From DATATB01 sp036268995 (GTDB lineage: Bacteria > Planctomycetota > Planctomycetia > Pirellulales > PNKZ01): DNA of 64,000 nucleotides. The notes beneath the pieces were generated by a model. That model was not told the DNA's origin. It saw only the letters and a list, made by a program, of their open reading frames with translations, and ran no database searches. The stretch covers positions 1-64,000 of the forward strand of contig DATATB010000104.1 of the NCBI GenBank assembly GCA_036268995.1, in the 5' to 3' direction. Below are positions 28,978-38,680 of the stretch, piece after piece (the first letter of the stretch is position 1; each line of letters opens with the position of its first letter). A program made the position numbers and the translations under genes.

Positions 28978-29193
28978 CCGGGGGCGGACAACCAGGCCGG
29001 CAAAATCCTTGCTCATGGCGTGCAGCGATCTGGCCCTGGTCGCCTGCAATCGTCGGTCATTGTCACCGGTTGGATGAATCGTCCTCCACATCCGCAGACA
29101 AATTGGACCGAGCAGTTCGAGGACATCGGCGTCGGTTTTGCCCGCACGAGCCAAGGCGATGCGTATTGGTGTGCCGTGTTCGGGAAGAAGTAG
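28978..29193 (+). pseudogene. C-terminal remnant of a CAP/SCP-domain protein
   Basis: Just beyond attR a 72-codon open stretch ends ...VTGWMNRPPH...FEDIGVGFARTSQGDAYWCAVFGKK and stop. WMN-PPH, DIGVG and the YWC-VFG ending are typical of the C-terminus of CAP (cysteine-rich secretory protein family) domains, which are usually exported and about 130-160 residues. The expected N-terminal part, with the first active-site His and a signal peptide, is absent or out of frame, and the segment before WMN (GKILAHGVQRSGPGR) looks distorted. The stop is two bases before the TfoX-type start. Confidence 0.5.
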
Positions 29194-29194
29194 C

Positions 29195-29524
29195 ATGCCC
29201 TACAGCCAGTCGCTTGCCGACCGAGTTCGCCAAACGTTGCGAAGTCATCGGAACATCACCGAGAAGAAGATGTTCGGCGGGCTTATCTTTATGTTCAGCG
29301 GCAACATGCTTGTCGGCATTTGGCAGCAGTCGTTGATTGTTCGGCTTGGAGCCGACCGGGCAGCCGAGGTATTGGGGCAGCCGCATATTCGAGAGTTCGA
29401 TGTGACCGGACGGCCGATGAAGAACTGGGTCATGGTCGAGCCGGACGGCCTGGAGAGGGACGAGCAATTGGCCGAATGGATTAAGGCGGCGTTGGAGTTC
29501 GTGGAGAAGCTGCCGGCGAAGTAG
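29195..29524 (+). CDS. TfoX N-terminal domain protein
   Basis: 109 residues from ATG 29195 (GGAAGAAG upstream). TEKKMFGGLIFMFSGNMLVGIW and GRPMKNWVMVEPDGLE are the TfoX N-terminal family (small ferredoxin-like alpha/beta fold). In gamma-proteobacteria TfoX regulates competence, but most stand-alone members are uncharacterised and lack the C-terminal domain, as here. It is the first intact gene right of the tRNA-Gly island. Confidence 0.88.
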   Translation: MPYSQSLADRVRQTLRSHRNITEKKMFGGLIFMFSGNMLVGIWQQSLIVRLGADRAAEVLGQPHIREFDVTGRPMKNWVMVEPDGLERDEQLAEWIKAALEFVEKLPAK

Positions 29525-29762
29525 TGCCGAATCGTTGATATGACAACGTGCCGTCGCCCTCAATTGCGTCCGTGGTGTTGTCGAAGACTGCTGGCTGCTT
29601 ATGCGGTTTTAATCAGCCTTCAACCCAGTGGACGTTTCTTCAGCCTCTGGGAAAAGAGCGTCTGGGCAGGGTAGAATCCGCGCAGGCAAACTGGCCGCTT
29701 CGAACCTTGCTCGGAAGTCAGCCGACGCGCCAATTAAAGGCAAATACTAGGGGCCGACGCGG

Positions 29763-30560
<798 letters not shown>

Positions 30561-31375
30561 TGCCGCACCACCGGGTCCGGCCGCCCAGGTTGCGGCGTTC
30601 TTCTACAAGACGCTGGTGATCGTCGGCACCGAAGCCCGGAAGCTGCGGCACGAGCCGACCGACTTGATCACCCGGGCCGTTCAGCCGGCGCTGTGGCTGC
30701 TGTTGTTCGGCCAGGTGTTCACCCGCACGCGGGCCATTCCCACCGGCTCGATCCCGTATCTGGATTTCATGGCGCCGGGCATCCTGGCCCAGAGCGTGCT
30801 GTTTATCGCCATCTTTTATGGTATCGCGATCATCTGGGAACGCGATCTGGGGCTGGTACACAAGCTGTTGGTCACGCCCACACCGCGGGCCGCGCTGGTG
30901 CTGGGCAAGGCGCTGTCGGCCGGCATTCGGGCGCTGTCGCAAGCCGTGATTATCTACCTGCTCTCGCTGCTGCTGGGCGTCACGGTGAACTGGGATCCGC
31001 TGGCGCTCGTCGGCGTGATGCTGGCGGTGCTCTTGGGGGCCGCGCTGTTCTCGACGTTTTCGCTGATCATCGCCTGTATCGTGAAGACTCGCGAACGCTT
31101 CATGGGCATTGGCCAGGTGCTGACCATGCCGCTGTTCTTCGCCAGCAACGCGATTTATCCCGTCGACATCATGCCCGGCTGGTTGCAGGTGCTGTCGAAA
31201 ATCAATCCGCTGACGTACGAAGTCGACGCTCTGCGGACGCTGATGCTGCCGGGCGCCAACAGCGCATTCGGCCTGGGGCTCGATTTCGCCGTGCTGCTGG
31301 GCATCACGGCAGGACTGGTCGTGCTGGCCGGCAAGGTCTATCCGAACGTGGTGCGGTGACAGGCCTGGCGCCGTA

Positions 31376-32431
31376 TTATTTTTTTTCGCTGATGTACCAG
31401 CGATCGGCGCGCTTGACAAAGATCATCCGCGGCGCCGGCAGGCCGTTTTCTACGTGCACGTTTGTCAGATCGAAGAGCGCCTCGTTTTGATCGGCATTCA
31501 TTTGGGGAGTGACTTGAAGCAGGGCCCGCAGCGTGGCAATGAACTGTCCCTTGATCGGCGTCACGTGCTCCACCGAGCCAGCCAGGCCACCCTGCTCATT
31601 GCGCTTTGCCAATTCCTCGGGCGGGATCGCCCGCTTTAGGAACTGCTCGACGTGACCGGCTTCGAGCAAGGTCAGCATCTCTTGGATCGAAATCTTGAGT
31701 GCCGGATCCATCTGCGCCGGAGTCGAGCTCGCAGGCGCAGCCTTGATTCGCTCGCAAGCGATCAGGTCGGCACTGGCCGTGCGTTCAGCCGGGAATACCG
31801 TCGGGCGTGGCTGGCCGGCCGTCGTGGTCATGCAGATTCGTAGCTTGTCCCCGTTCAACTCGTAGATGGCTTTGAAAGGAACCTTGATATCGTCGATGAG
31901 GCCAAAGTCGAGCTGCTTCGGGTTCTGTGTGGAGTCGATCCGATACGGACCGTCGAGCCGCCCTAGCGTGTAGCGTTCCTTTTCGAAAACCAGCTTGTCG
32001 GTCGCGGCCTTTCCTTCGTCGGCGACAATCTTCCAGCTTCCCAATAGCAGGGCTTTATCGTCCGCGGCCGCGCCCGGCTGCGTGGTGGGTTGACTAGCAC
32101 CGTCACGCGACTCCATTTTTGGCTTGCGTCTGGCTGGATTGCGAGGTGTCGTCGTTCGCGAATTGCCGGCCGCCGTGTCTCCAGGCAGGTGAACGCGGCG
32201 AGCCGGAAACATTCGCGTCTGCTCCCGGCCGCCGGGTCCGGCTACGCGAATCTTGAGCAGACCGGCTGGGGTATACTCGACGAACTCGCCGGTCGTTTCA
32301 CGTCCCGCCATGTCCACGACCACCTTGTCGCCCGGCTTCAGCTTCGTCATGTCATCGGCCGCCACCGTGCCTCGGGCAATGCACAAGATCGCGAACAGGA
32401 CTGTCCAAAACGCTCTTGGATGGTGTGACAT
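31376..32431 (-). CDS. Exported protein with TIGR03067-like domain
   Basis: 351 residues from ATG 32431 (GGAG upstream). A signal peptide ends near TVAADD, then a small SH3-like part (KPGDKVVVDMAGRETTGEFV), a Pro/Arg/Thr linker, and a lipocalin-like domain of the TIGR03067 kind (LLGSWKIVADEGKAATDKLV, LDFGLIDDIKVPFKAIYELNG). A helical C-terminal part of about 110 residues follows. TIGR03067 domains are mainly planctomycete and of unknown function. Converges on the ABC genes (stop 16 bases from theirs). Confidence 0.75.
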   Translation of the reverse strand: MSHHPRAFWTVLFAILCIARGTVAADDMTKLKPGDKVVVDMAGRETTGEFVEYTPAGLLKIRVAGPGGREQTRMFPARRVHLPGDTAAGNSRTTTPRNPARRKPKMESRDGASQPTTQPGAAADDKALLLGSWKIVADEGKAATDKLVFEKERYTLGRLDGPYRIDSTQNPKQLDFGLIDDIKVPFKAIYELNGDKLRICMTTTAGQPRPTVFPAERTASADLIACERIKAAPASSTPAQMDPALKISIQEMLTLLEAGHVEQFLKRAIPPEELAKRNEQGGLAGSVEHVTPIKGQFIATLRALLQVTPQMNADQNEALFDLTNVHVENGLPAPRMIFVKRADRWYISEKK

Positions 32432-32526
32432 GCTGGGGCTCCGCGAATCGGTTGAAGCAGACGGCGTTGACCAAAGATACAGACAGTACACGGCGGCCAC
32501 CACTGGCCGGCGGCACACCCTACAAG

Positions 32527-34272
32527 TTACTTATTGGGCCGCTGGTATTCCAGCATTTCGGTGGCCAGCAGCAGGGCCATGGCTCCGCCACGGTCGTCGC
32601 GTCCCCAGGTGGCCGGCCGATCGAAGTAATCGCGCAAGGTCGGTTGCTTGCCCGTGCCGACGCAGACGTCCACGAGCGTGCCATCGGGCTGGGTCCGCAG
32701 CTTGATCGCTTGCCACGCGCGCTGAATGGCGGGATCGAATCGCTGGCGCGAGAGCAGCCCCAGTCGCACGCCACGGGCCATGGCCCAGGCGATCATGCAC
32801 GTGCAACTGAACTCACGGTAGCTTTCCGGATGATCGATCACCTGGTGCCAGCAGCCGGTGGGATCCTGGTACGGCAGCAAGGCTTCGAGATGGTTTCGAA
32901 GCGCGCCCAGCAATTCGTTTCGCCCCGGCTCGTTCGTGGGCCACTCGGAGAGCGTCCAGGCCAGGCCCAACGCAGGGAATCCATTGCCGCGGCCCCAAGC
33001 GGCTTCGCAAAGCGGCGAGTGCCGATAAAGCCCGTCGGTGCGTAGCGTCAGTCGCCGCATGAAGCGCAGATGGCGCAGGCACATCTGATAGTACCGGGGC
33101 TTGCCGGTCAGGTGGCCGGCGGCGGCCAGGATCGGGCAGCCCATAAAAACGGCGTCGCTCATTTCGCTATGACCGGGCAGGGCCTCGCGCGGCTTTCCGG
33201 CGGCGTCGAAGCCCAGGTCAGCGACCGCTCGAATCAGCCCGATGCAAGCCAAATTCTGCGCCTCGCTCTTGCGGGTCGGATCGACCAACTCACTGAAAAT
33301 CAGGTGGCCGGCGAATTCGCTGCCACTGCTCTTGGGACCCAGCGCCGGATGCTGGCCAGTCAGGTAGGGCGCTACGATCCGCTCGACGTCCGCGCGTTGC
33401 GAAGAATCGCCCGTGGCCGCGCCCAATCGCAACCGGCCGACCAGCGCCAGTGCCGAAATGTACTGGACCTTGGGCAGCGCATGGCCATAGACCTGCGCCA
33501 ACTGCTGGGCAACTTCCTGCGGCGAGCGCTCGGCAAGGCGGCCGAGTTCCAGCCATCGGTCCGACGGCTCCGGCTGCTTCGCCACGCCATCCTTGAGATC
33601 CGCTACAAATCGCAGAAACGGTCGCTCATCGCCCGCTTTGACTGTCAAGGTGATCGCCGCTCGGGTCGTGGCTCGCGGCGTTTGACTGAGCGCGTCGATC
33701 AGCGATCGGGCGGCCGGCGTTGCGGTCTCGGTGGTCGTCCCTTCCACCATTTCCACCACGCACTCCGGCGTGTGCATGGCGATCCAGCGCCACAGGTACT
33801 GTGCCTCGGGCACGGTGCGACTGGCGTAGGCATCAGCCGGCGGCGGAAAGGCACCCGCCGGCTCGCCGCCTGCGCCGTTGGCCAAGTTCAAACCGTGGCG
33901 ATATCCATCGGGATTGCCGCACAGCACCGCCGACAAGGCGATGCGGTCTCGCAGCGATCGGAATTCGTCGTCGTGATAGAACCGGTTCAACACTTTCACT
34001 AGCGAGTCGACCACTGGCCGCGAGCCATCGAGCCCCGCTACAAGCAGGACTCGGTGCTTTTTGGTGTGCAGGTCCAGGTCGTCGGCCGTGATGTAGGCCG
34101 GAATCGGCGTTCCCTGACGCGTGACCCCGATGGGCGTATAGAGCAGGCCTGGGATCTCAACTCGAGGGAGTTTCAACTCGGGCGCAGAGTTGTTCGCCTC
34201 AGCGGCCAGTGCGACCGCTGCCGGCAGCAGTGCAAGGGACATGCAGACGAGGCCAGGAGCGAGATAACGCAT
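32527..34272 (-). CDS. Exported GH88-like (alpha/alpha-barrel) hydrolase with extra N-terminal domain
   Basis: 581 residues from ATG 34272, signal peptide ending near VALAAE. Residues about 50-190 resemble an M14 carboxypeptidase-like fold (LLVAGLDGSRPVVDSLVKVL, LCGNPDGYRHG, CVVEMVEG), but the zinc ligands HxxE are not obvious. Residues about 250-581 look like the alpha/alpha-barrel of GH88/GH105 unsaturated glycuronyl hydrolases (PLCEAAWGRGNGFPALGLAW, PYQDPTGCWHQVID, AWAMARGVRLGLL), enzymes that act on lyase products of pectin or glycosaminoglycans. Substrate cannot be told. Confidence 0.72.
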   Translation of the reverse strand: MRYLAPGLVCMSLALLPAAVALAAEANNSAPELKLPRVEIPGLLYTPIGVTRQGTPIPAYITADDLDLHTKKHRVLLVAGLDGSRPVVDSLVKVLNRFYHDDEFRSLRDRIALSAVLCGNPDGYRHGLNLANGAGGEPAGAFPPPADAYASRTVPEAQYLWRWIAMHTPECVVEMVEGTTTETATPAARSLIDALSQTPRATTRAAITLTVKAGDERPFLRFVADLKDGVAKQPEPSDRWLELGRLAERSPQEVAQQLAQVYGHALPKVQYISALALVGRLRLGAATGDSSQRADVERIVAPYLTGQHPALGPKSSGSEFAGHLIFSELVDPTRKSEAQNLACIGLIRAVADLGFDAAGKPREALPGHSEMSDAVFMGCPILAAAGHLTGKPRYYQMCLRHLRFMRRLTLRTDGLYRHSPLCEAAWGRGNGFPALGLAWTLSEWPTNEPGRNELLGALRNHLEALLPYQDPTGCWHQVIDHPESYREFSCTCMIAWAMARGVRLGLLSRQRFDPAIQRAWQAIKLRTQPDGTLVDVCVGTGKQPTLRDYFDRPATWGRDDRGGAMALLLATEMLEYQRPNK

Positions 34273-34337
34273 GACGAATCGCCTTAGGTTGCAGGTCGGG
34301 CCGGCGTCCACTCGGAATGGCGTTCTGATCACCAGTG

Positions 34338-34769
34338 TCAAGGCTGCCGGGGAGGCGACCCTTTGGTCTGCTGTTCGTACAACGAAAAGTAATCGACGTA
34401 GTTCGGAAGCGGGTACGGAGTGTCGTCCGCTTTTATCGCGCAAACGACCTCAGCTTCCGGAAAGAGTCGCTTGCACTCGTCTACGCTTGGCCTGCCTGGC
34501 ACCCAATAAACGACCGAAACTCCCCGCTCACGAAGCGTTCGCAGGCACCACGGTGCATCAACCGTCGCCAGTTCTGATCGCGTGGGTTGCTCCGCGAACA
34601 CACCGACGCAGTAGAGCAAATTCGTCCCGGATTCGAGCGCAGCGTGCCTCTGCTTAATCCACTTCAGCGAGTATCCCACCCAGGCCAGTGCGGGGGCCAC
34701 AATCGCGATCAGGACGAACAGCGTCCGTAGCCTGAAGGCAAACCAGCTGTGTCGTGGTTTCTCGTGCAT
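34338..34769 (-). CDS. Small single-pass membrane protein (planctomycete RLRTL type)
   Basis: 143 residues. The N-terminus WFAFRLRTLFVLIAIVAPAL then AWVGYSLKWIKQRHAAL is a recurring planctomycete pattern: a basic stretch, one membrane helix and an amphipathic KWI-RH segment. The rest, about 95 residues, is presumably outside the cytoplasm. Function unknown. Confidence 0.75.
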   Translation of the reverse strand: MHEKPRHSWFAFRLRTLFVLIAIVAPALAWVGYSLKWIKQRHAALESGTNLLYCVGVFAEQPTRSELATVDAPWCLRTLRERGVSVVYWVPGRPSVDECKRLFPEAEVVCAIKADDTPYPLPNYVDYFSLYEQQTKGSPPRQP

Positions 34770-35205
34770 GCGCGCAGTATAGCGTGTGAGAATGCGCGAT
34801 CTCCCATTTAGTTAGTTTGAACAACGCACCGGCGGTCCGGGCAGTTTTTTCCGTAGCCCAGCCCTTCAGGGCTGGGTTTACATTCGGCGACCGGAATCTC
34901 ACCTTCCCATTCCGATGAGGCCGCAGGCCGCATCGGAATGGGAAGGTGGTTTGCGCGACCGCGTGGTCCCAGCCCTGAAGGGCTGGGCTACGGAAAACGA
35001 GTGGCGGGAAGCCGTCGGCTTGACGCCTCGTAATTCACTGCCTGCTTTTGAGATGCCCACACATGCTCATGCTGCCGCGGACGATTCTCTTGCATGGCGG
35101 AACGAAATCGCTTATCCTCACTCATCAATCCTGCCTTATGCGTCCTGCCGGCTTTTGACCCCTGCCGATCGCTGGTCCCGCCACCGTAGCTGAGAGGAGG
35201 CACGT
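34770..35205. other. Intergenic region with a nested palindromic element
   Basis: About 435 bases between a minus-strand gene and DUF1501. The first 75 bases hold the presumed promoter of the minus gene. The middle is the nested inverted repeat listed at 34847-34997. The last part ends with the strong ribosome site AGGAGG of the DUF1501 gene. Frames here without ribosome sites were not called. Confidence 0.5.
34847..34997. repeat. MITE-like element: nested inverted repeats
   Basis: Outer arms of 30 bases (34847-34876, and 34968-34997), beginning TTTTCCGTAGCCCAGCCC, are nearly perfect inverses. Inside lie a second pair, CACCTTCCCATTCCGATG (34900-34917) and its inverse (34931-34948). Total length 151 bases, with no gene. 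Terminal inverted repeats around a short non-coding core suggest a non-autonomous transposable or dispersed palindromic element. Confidence 0.75.
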
Positions 35206-36663
35206 ATGTCCTGCTCCGAGCATTTCGAGCATGTGCGGCTGTCACGACGTTCGGCCGTGCAAGCCGGCGCCATCGGTTTGTTGGGCCTGGGAGCCAATCA
35301 TCTGGAAGGCCTGCGGGCGATGGCCGTGCCCGGATCATCCGCCGCCCAGCCGCCGGCCAAGGCCGTGATCTTTATTTTCCTCAGCGGCGGCCTGGCCCAG
35401 CACGATAGCTTCGACATGAAGCCGGATGCTCCCGACGAAGTGCGCGGCGAGTTCCGGCCGATCGCCACTAGCACGCCGGGCATCGAAATCTGCGAACACC
35501 TGCCGCTACTGGCCGCTCGCAGCCACCGCTGGGCGCTGGTGCGTTCGCTGGCGCACGCCCAGCCCGAGCATTCGGCCGGCCACATGTTGATGATGTCGGG
35601 GCGGTCGCAGCTTCCGCCGGGATTTGATCGCAAGGCGGCGCGGGCTGGCGATTGGCCTTCGATCGCCGCCGTGGCCAATACCTTGACGGCGCCGCGAAAC
35701 AACCTGCCGCCGGCCATCGTGCTGCCCGAGCCGATGGTTCATCGAACGGGCCATGCCATCCCGGGGCAGGGGGCCGGCGAGATGGGCGGGCACCGCGACC
35801 CGATGTTCTTGCAGTTGACCCGCTACAATCCCAAAGCCTACGGCGCCATGCCGCAATACGGCTTTCATCATCAAACCGGGCGAATGCCGCCGGACAAGGA
35901 CTTTGCCTTCCAGGCGCCCAATCTCTCGCTGCCCGAAGGGCTCGACGGCCGGCGATTTCGCGGGCGGCTCGAGTTGCTCGAGCTGGTGGATCGGCAGCGG
36001 AAGGCGCTGGACCAGGCGGCCGAAGGTCAGGCTTTTGATCAGTATCGGCAAAAGGCCGTTTCGCTGCTGGTCGATCCACGCGTCCGCCGGGCGTTCGACG
36101 TTTCGCAGGCCGCGCCGGGCACGTTGGATCGCTATGGCCGCAACACGTTCGGCTGGTCGCTGCTGTTGGCCCGGCAGTTGGTCGAAGCGGGCGTCAACAT
36201 GGTGCAGGTGAACCTGGGCAATAACGAAACGTGGGATACGCATGGCAACGCGTTTCCGAATTTGAAGAACCAGCTTTTCCCGCCCACCGACCGAGCCCTG
36301 TCGGCTTTGATCGACGACTTGGACGAGCGCGGAATGCTCGATTCGACGCTGCTGGTCATGGCCGGCGAGATGGGCCGCACGCCGCGAATTTCGCGTTTGA
36401 AGGGCGTCTACGATCAGCCCGGCCGCGACCATTGGGGCACGCAAACCGTGTGGTTTGCCGGTGGCGGTGTGCAACCGGGCAATGTGATCGGCTCGACCGA
36501 CAAGCTGGGGGCTTACCCGGCCGCCAGTCCGCAGAAGCCGGAAAACATGGCCGCCAGCATTTACCAGGCGCTGGGCATTCCGCGCGAGCTGGCCTGGCAC
36601 GATGCCAACGGCCGGCCGCACTTTGTGTATCACGGCGAGCCGATCCGCGGCCTCTCGGCCTAA
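35206..36663 (+). CDS. DUF1501 family protein, Tat-type signal
   Basis: 485 residues with AGGAGG before the ATG. The N-terminus (HVRLSRRSAVQAGAIGLLGLG) is a Tat-like signal with twin arginines. The body is DUF1501 (an alkaline-phosphatase/sulfatase-fold relative): FIFLSGGLAQHDSFDMKPDAP, LPLLAARSHRWALVRSLAH, and GRTPRISRLKGVYDQPGRDHWG. These proteins are abundant in planctomycetes, usually paired with DUF1549/DUF1553 genes; here that partner is not adjacent. Enzymatic activity has not been established. Confidence 0.92.
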   Translation: MSCSEHFEHVRLSRRSAVQAGAIGLLGLGANHLEGLRAMAVPGSSAAQPPAKAVIFIFLSGGLAQHDSFDMKPDAPDEVRGEFRPIATSTPGIEICEHLPLLAARSHRWALVRSLAHAQPEHSAGHMLMMSGRSQLPPGFDRKAARAGDWPSIAAVANTLTAPRNNLPPAIVLPEPMVHRTGHAIPGQGAGEMGGHRDPMFLQLTRYNPKAYGAMPQYGFHHQTGRMPPDKDFAFQAPNLSLPEGLDGRRFRGRLELLELVDRQRKALDQAAEGQAFDQYRQKAVSLLVDPRVRRAFDVSQAAPGTLDRYGRNTFGWSLLLARQLVEAGVNMVQVNLGNNETWDTHGNAFPNLKNQLFPPTDRALSALIDDLDERGMLDSTLLVMAGEMGRTPRISRLKGVYDQPGRDHWGTQTVWFAGGGVQPGNVIGSTDKLGAYPAASPQKPENMAASIYQALGIPRELAWHDANGRPHFVYHGEPIRGLSA

Positions 36664-36994
36664 CCTGGGTGGCTCCCGGCCCGTGGATGCGCGTAGCGGA
36701 TGTCGTGAGACTTCCGACGGATCGATTACCGTTCGGAAATTCTCACGAATTCCGCTACTGCTGCGCGTACGGCGGTCGTTCGGAATTCTCACGAATTCCG
36801 CTCCCGGCATGGCGAATCCGCGCAAAATCGAAAATGGCCGGTTTTTGATTTGAATATTTTTTCTGCGGTTCTTGCCCGAACCCTTGGCGTAATGGCATGG
36901 CGACCGGGTACACTGATCGCCAGCAGGAATGGCACTGGCACGGCAATCGTTTGCCGGGCGGTGCCGTTCAGTCATCAATCTGGAAGGCACAGGC
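36664..36994. other. Intergenic region with short palindromic repeats
   Basis: About 330 bases between DUF1501 and the cold-shock gene. Holds the paired repeats at 36731-36802. The remainder, 36803-36994, is a plausible 5' untranslated region for the cold-shock gene, which in other bacteria is long and temperature sensing; I see no specific structure to support that here. Confidence 0.4.
36731..36802. repeat. Two copies of a 25-26-base palindromic unit
   Basis: 36731-36756 (GTTCGGAAATTCTCACGAAT then TCCGCT) and 36778-36802 differ by one base. The second unit contains a perfect hairpin, CGGAATTC-TCAC-GAATTCCG, and the first a near copy. Probably a dispersed repeat family; whether other copies exist outside the window cannot be seen. 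Confidence 0.8.
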
Positions 36995-37192
36995 ATGGCC
37001 GAAGGCACGATCAAGAAGTTGACGGACAAAGGTTTCGGATTCATCAGCACGGGCGGTCCCAAGGATTTGTTTTTTCACTCTAAGGCCCTGCAAGGCGTCC
37101 AGTTCGACGATCTGCAAGAAGGCCAGCGGGTGTCGTTCACCGAAGGCCGCGGCCCTAAGGGTCCCTGCGCCGAAAACGTAAAGCCGATCTAG
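36995..37192 (+). CDS. Cold-shock domain protein
   Basis: 65 residues from ATG 36995 (GGAAGG about ten bases upstream). One OB-fold cold-shock domain; the RNA-binding motifs are KGFGFI (RNP1) and DLFFHSKAL (RNP2). Binds single-stranded RNA/DNA in the cytoplasm, acting as RNA chaperone. Slightly short of the usual 67-70 residues. The C-terminal GRGPKGPCAENVKPI is normal for the family. Confidence 0.93.
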   Translation: MAEGTIKKLTDKGFGFISTGGPKDLFFHSKALQGVQFDDLQEGQRVSFTEGRGPKGPCAENVKPI

Positions 37193-37385
37193 CCGCAAGT
37201 CGATCTAGCCGCGCGAAAGCGCCATCCCGCGGCGCATCATCGACACTTTCGGACCTGTAGCCGGAGTCGGCTGCCGCTTGAGCAATCAGAGCGGAGAGCC
37301 GACCCGGCTTTGGTTCCCTCGGTCGAGGCGCTCGCGTCTTTGTTAGCGGCCGGACGCGCGATATCAGATATCAGGCCAGTGACGG

Positions 37386-38018
37386 TTACCCCTGGTTTTC
37401 CTCTTGCGCCAGGTTGTGAACCATCAGCGCTGCGATGGCCTGCGAATTCTCATCGCGCCGCAGGCTCAAGGCGTCGACGACCTTCTCCTGCCGCTCGCGC
37501 GGTTGATTCTGGCTCAGCTTCTGCTTGCCTTCGATGCGGCTGATCTCGATTTTGAATGCCACGACCGATCGGGCAAGTTTGTCGACGAACGCGTCACCGT
37601 CGGCGATCGTCCAGGGGCTGGGCATTCGCTGTTCGTAGAAGGAGACGTAATCCCGGACGATCTGCACCGTGGCCGCATGGCTTTCGACGAGCTCGAACGT
37701 GCCGTACACGTGGGCAGCGGTGTAGTTCCAGGTCGGCACGACGTTCTCGGCCTCGTACCAAGTCGGAGAGATGTAGGCATGCGGCCCTGAAAAAACCGCC
37801 AGCACGTTGCGATCGGTCATTTGCCAGTGCGGATTCGCCCTAGCCATGTGGCCGACGAGCGTGCCCTGCGGTCCGGCACTCCGATCGACGAGCAACGGCA
37901 AATGACTGGCAAACGGTTCGTTGCCAAGTTGCGATATGAGCAGGCCAAAGCTGTGCTGCTCGATGAAATCAAAAAGTTTGGCCTGGTCGGCTTCTCGAAA
38001 ATACGGCGGGACGTACAT
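37386..38018 (-). CDS. paiB: FMN-binding negative transcriptional regulator (PaiB-like)
   Basis: 210 residues. The start at 38018 gives the family's usual MYVPPYFREAD; an upstream in-frame ATG at 38102 is rejected. PaiB folds like pyridoxamine oxidases and binds FMN. NPHWQM, GPHAYISPTWYE and VPTWNYTAAHVYG are its hallmarks. In Bacillus it represses sporulation and degradative-enzyme genes, but most homologues are uncharacterised. Ribosome site weak. The partner paiA is not adjacent. Confidence 0.9.
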   Translation of the reverse strand: MYVPPYFREADQAKLFDFIEQHSFGLLISQLGNEPFASHLPLLVDRSAGPQGTLVGHMARANPHWQMTDRNVLAVFSGPHAYISPTWYEAENVVPTWNYTAAHVYGTFELVESHAATVQIVRDYVSFYEQRMPSPWTIADGDAFVDKLARSVVAFKIEISRIEGKQKLSQNQPRERQEKVVDALSLRRDENSQAIAALMVHNLAQEENQG

Positions 38019-38103
38019 GCGTGGAACCGCAAATTGGTGGCTGTGGGCCTGCGTTGCTGCTTGAGACGTCAGGTCCGCGGAAAAGGTTCGGAAGCGAATC
38101 AAT

Positions 38104-38520
38104 CTATTTGAGCGTCGAAGTGCAATGCCCGCACCGGCCCGCGTCGATCGGAATGCTCATCAGGCAGTAGGGGCAATTCTTCGTGGTCGCAGCCGCGGCA
38201 ACTTCGGGCTTTTTTAGCCGGTTCATTTGCTTGATGACAATAAAGATGGCGAAGGCCACAATCAGAAAGTCGATCACGGTGTTGATGAACACGCCGTAGC
38301 GGATCGTCACGGCTGGAACCTTGTCGTGTGCTTCGCGGAGCGTAATGACGAGGCTGGAGAAATCCACGTTGCCCAACAAGACGCCCAGGGGTGGCATCAA
38401 TACATCCGCAACCAGCGACGAAACAATTTTGCCGAACGCGGCGCCGATAATTATGCCCACGGCCATGTCGACGACATTGCCTTTGAGCGCAAAATCTCTG
38501 AACTCTTTCAGCATGCCCAT
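38104..38520 (-). CDS. mscL: Large-conductance mechanosensitive channel with C-terminal zinc ribbon
   Basis: 138 residues, GGAGG eight bases before the ATG. N-terminal amphipathic helix and first membrane helix (EFRDFALKGNVVDMAVGIII), loop, second helix (FLIVAFAIFIVIKQMNRL). It releases solutes during hypo-osmotic shock. Instead of the usual charged C-terminal bundle helix it ends in a zinc ribbon, CPYCLMSIPIDAGRCGHC, a variant known from other bacteria. Confidence 0.93.
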   Translation of the reverse strand: MGMLKEFRDFALKGNVVDMAVGIIIGAAFGKIVSSLVADVLMPPLGVLLGNVDFSSLVITLREAHDKVPAVTIRYGVFINTVIDFLIVAFAIFIVIKQMNRLKKPEVAAAATTKNCPYCLMSIPIDAGRCGHCTSTLK

Positions 38521-38680
38521 GTGCAGCCTCCACGAATGACGGGTTTGAAACGAGCGGCCGGGATTCCACGCGGCGTGGATTCTCAGGCCCGCCCGCAATG
38601 AGTGTCAAGCCGAACCCTTTCCAGCCGGGCTCGCCAGATGCGAGATCAAACAGGCGCCATGACGTCCACGAGGCTCGGCT

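Noticed and set aside
28729..29196. A 155-codon minus-strand frame containing KGFEPSTSSLGK.
   Set aside because: That peptide is the usual false translation of a tRNA sequence; here it comes from the attR tRNA fragment. No ribosome site.
36925..36945. TGGCACGGCAATCGTTTGCC as sigma-54 promoter of the cold-shock gene.
   Set aside because: The GG and GC pairs are too far apart; four extra bases.
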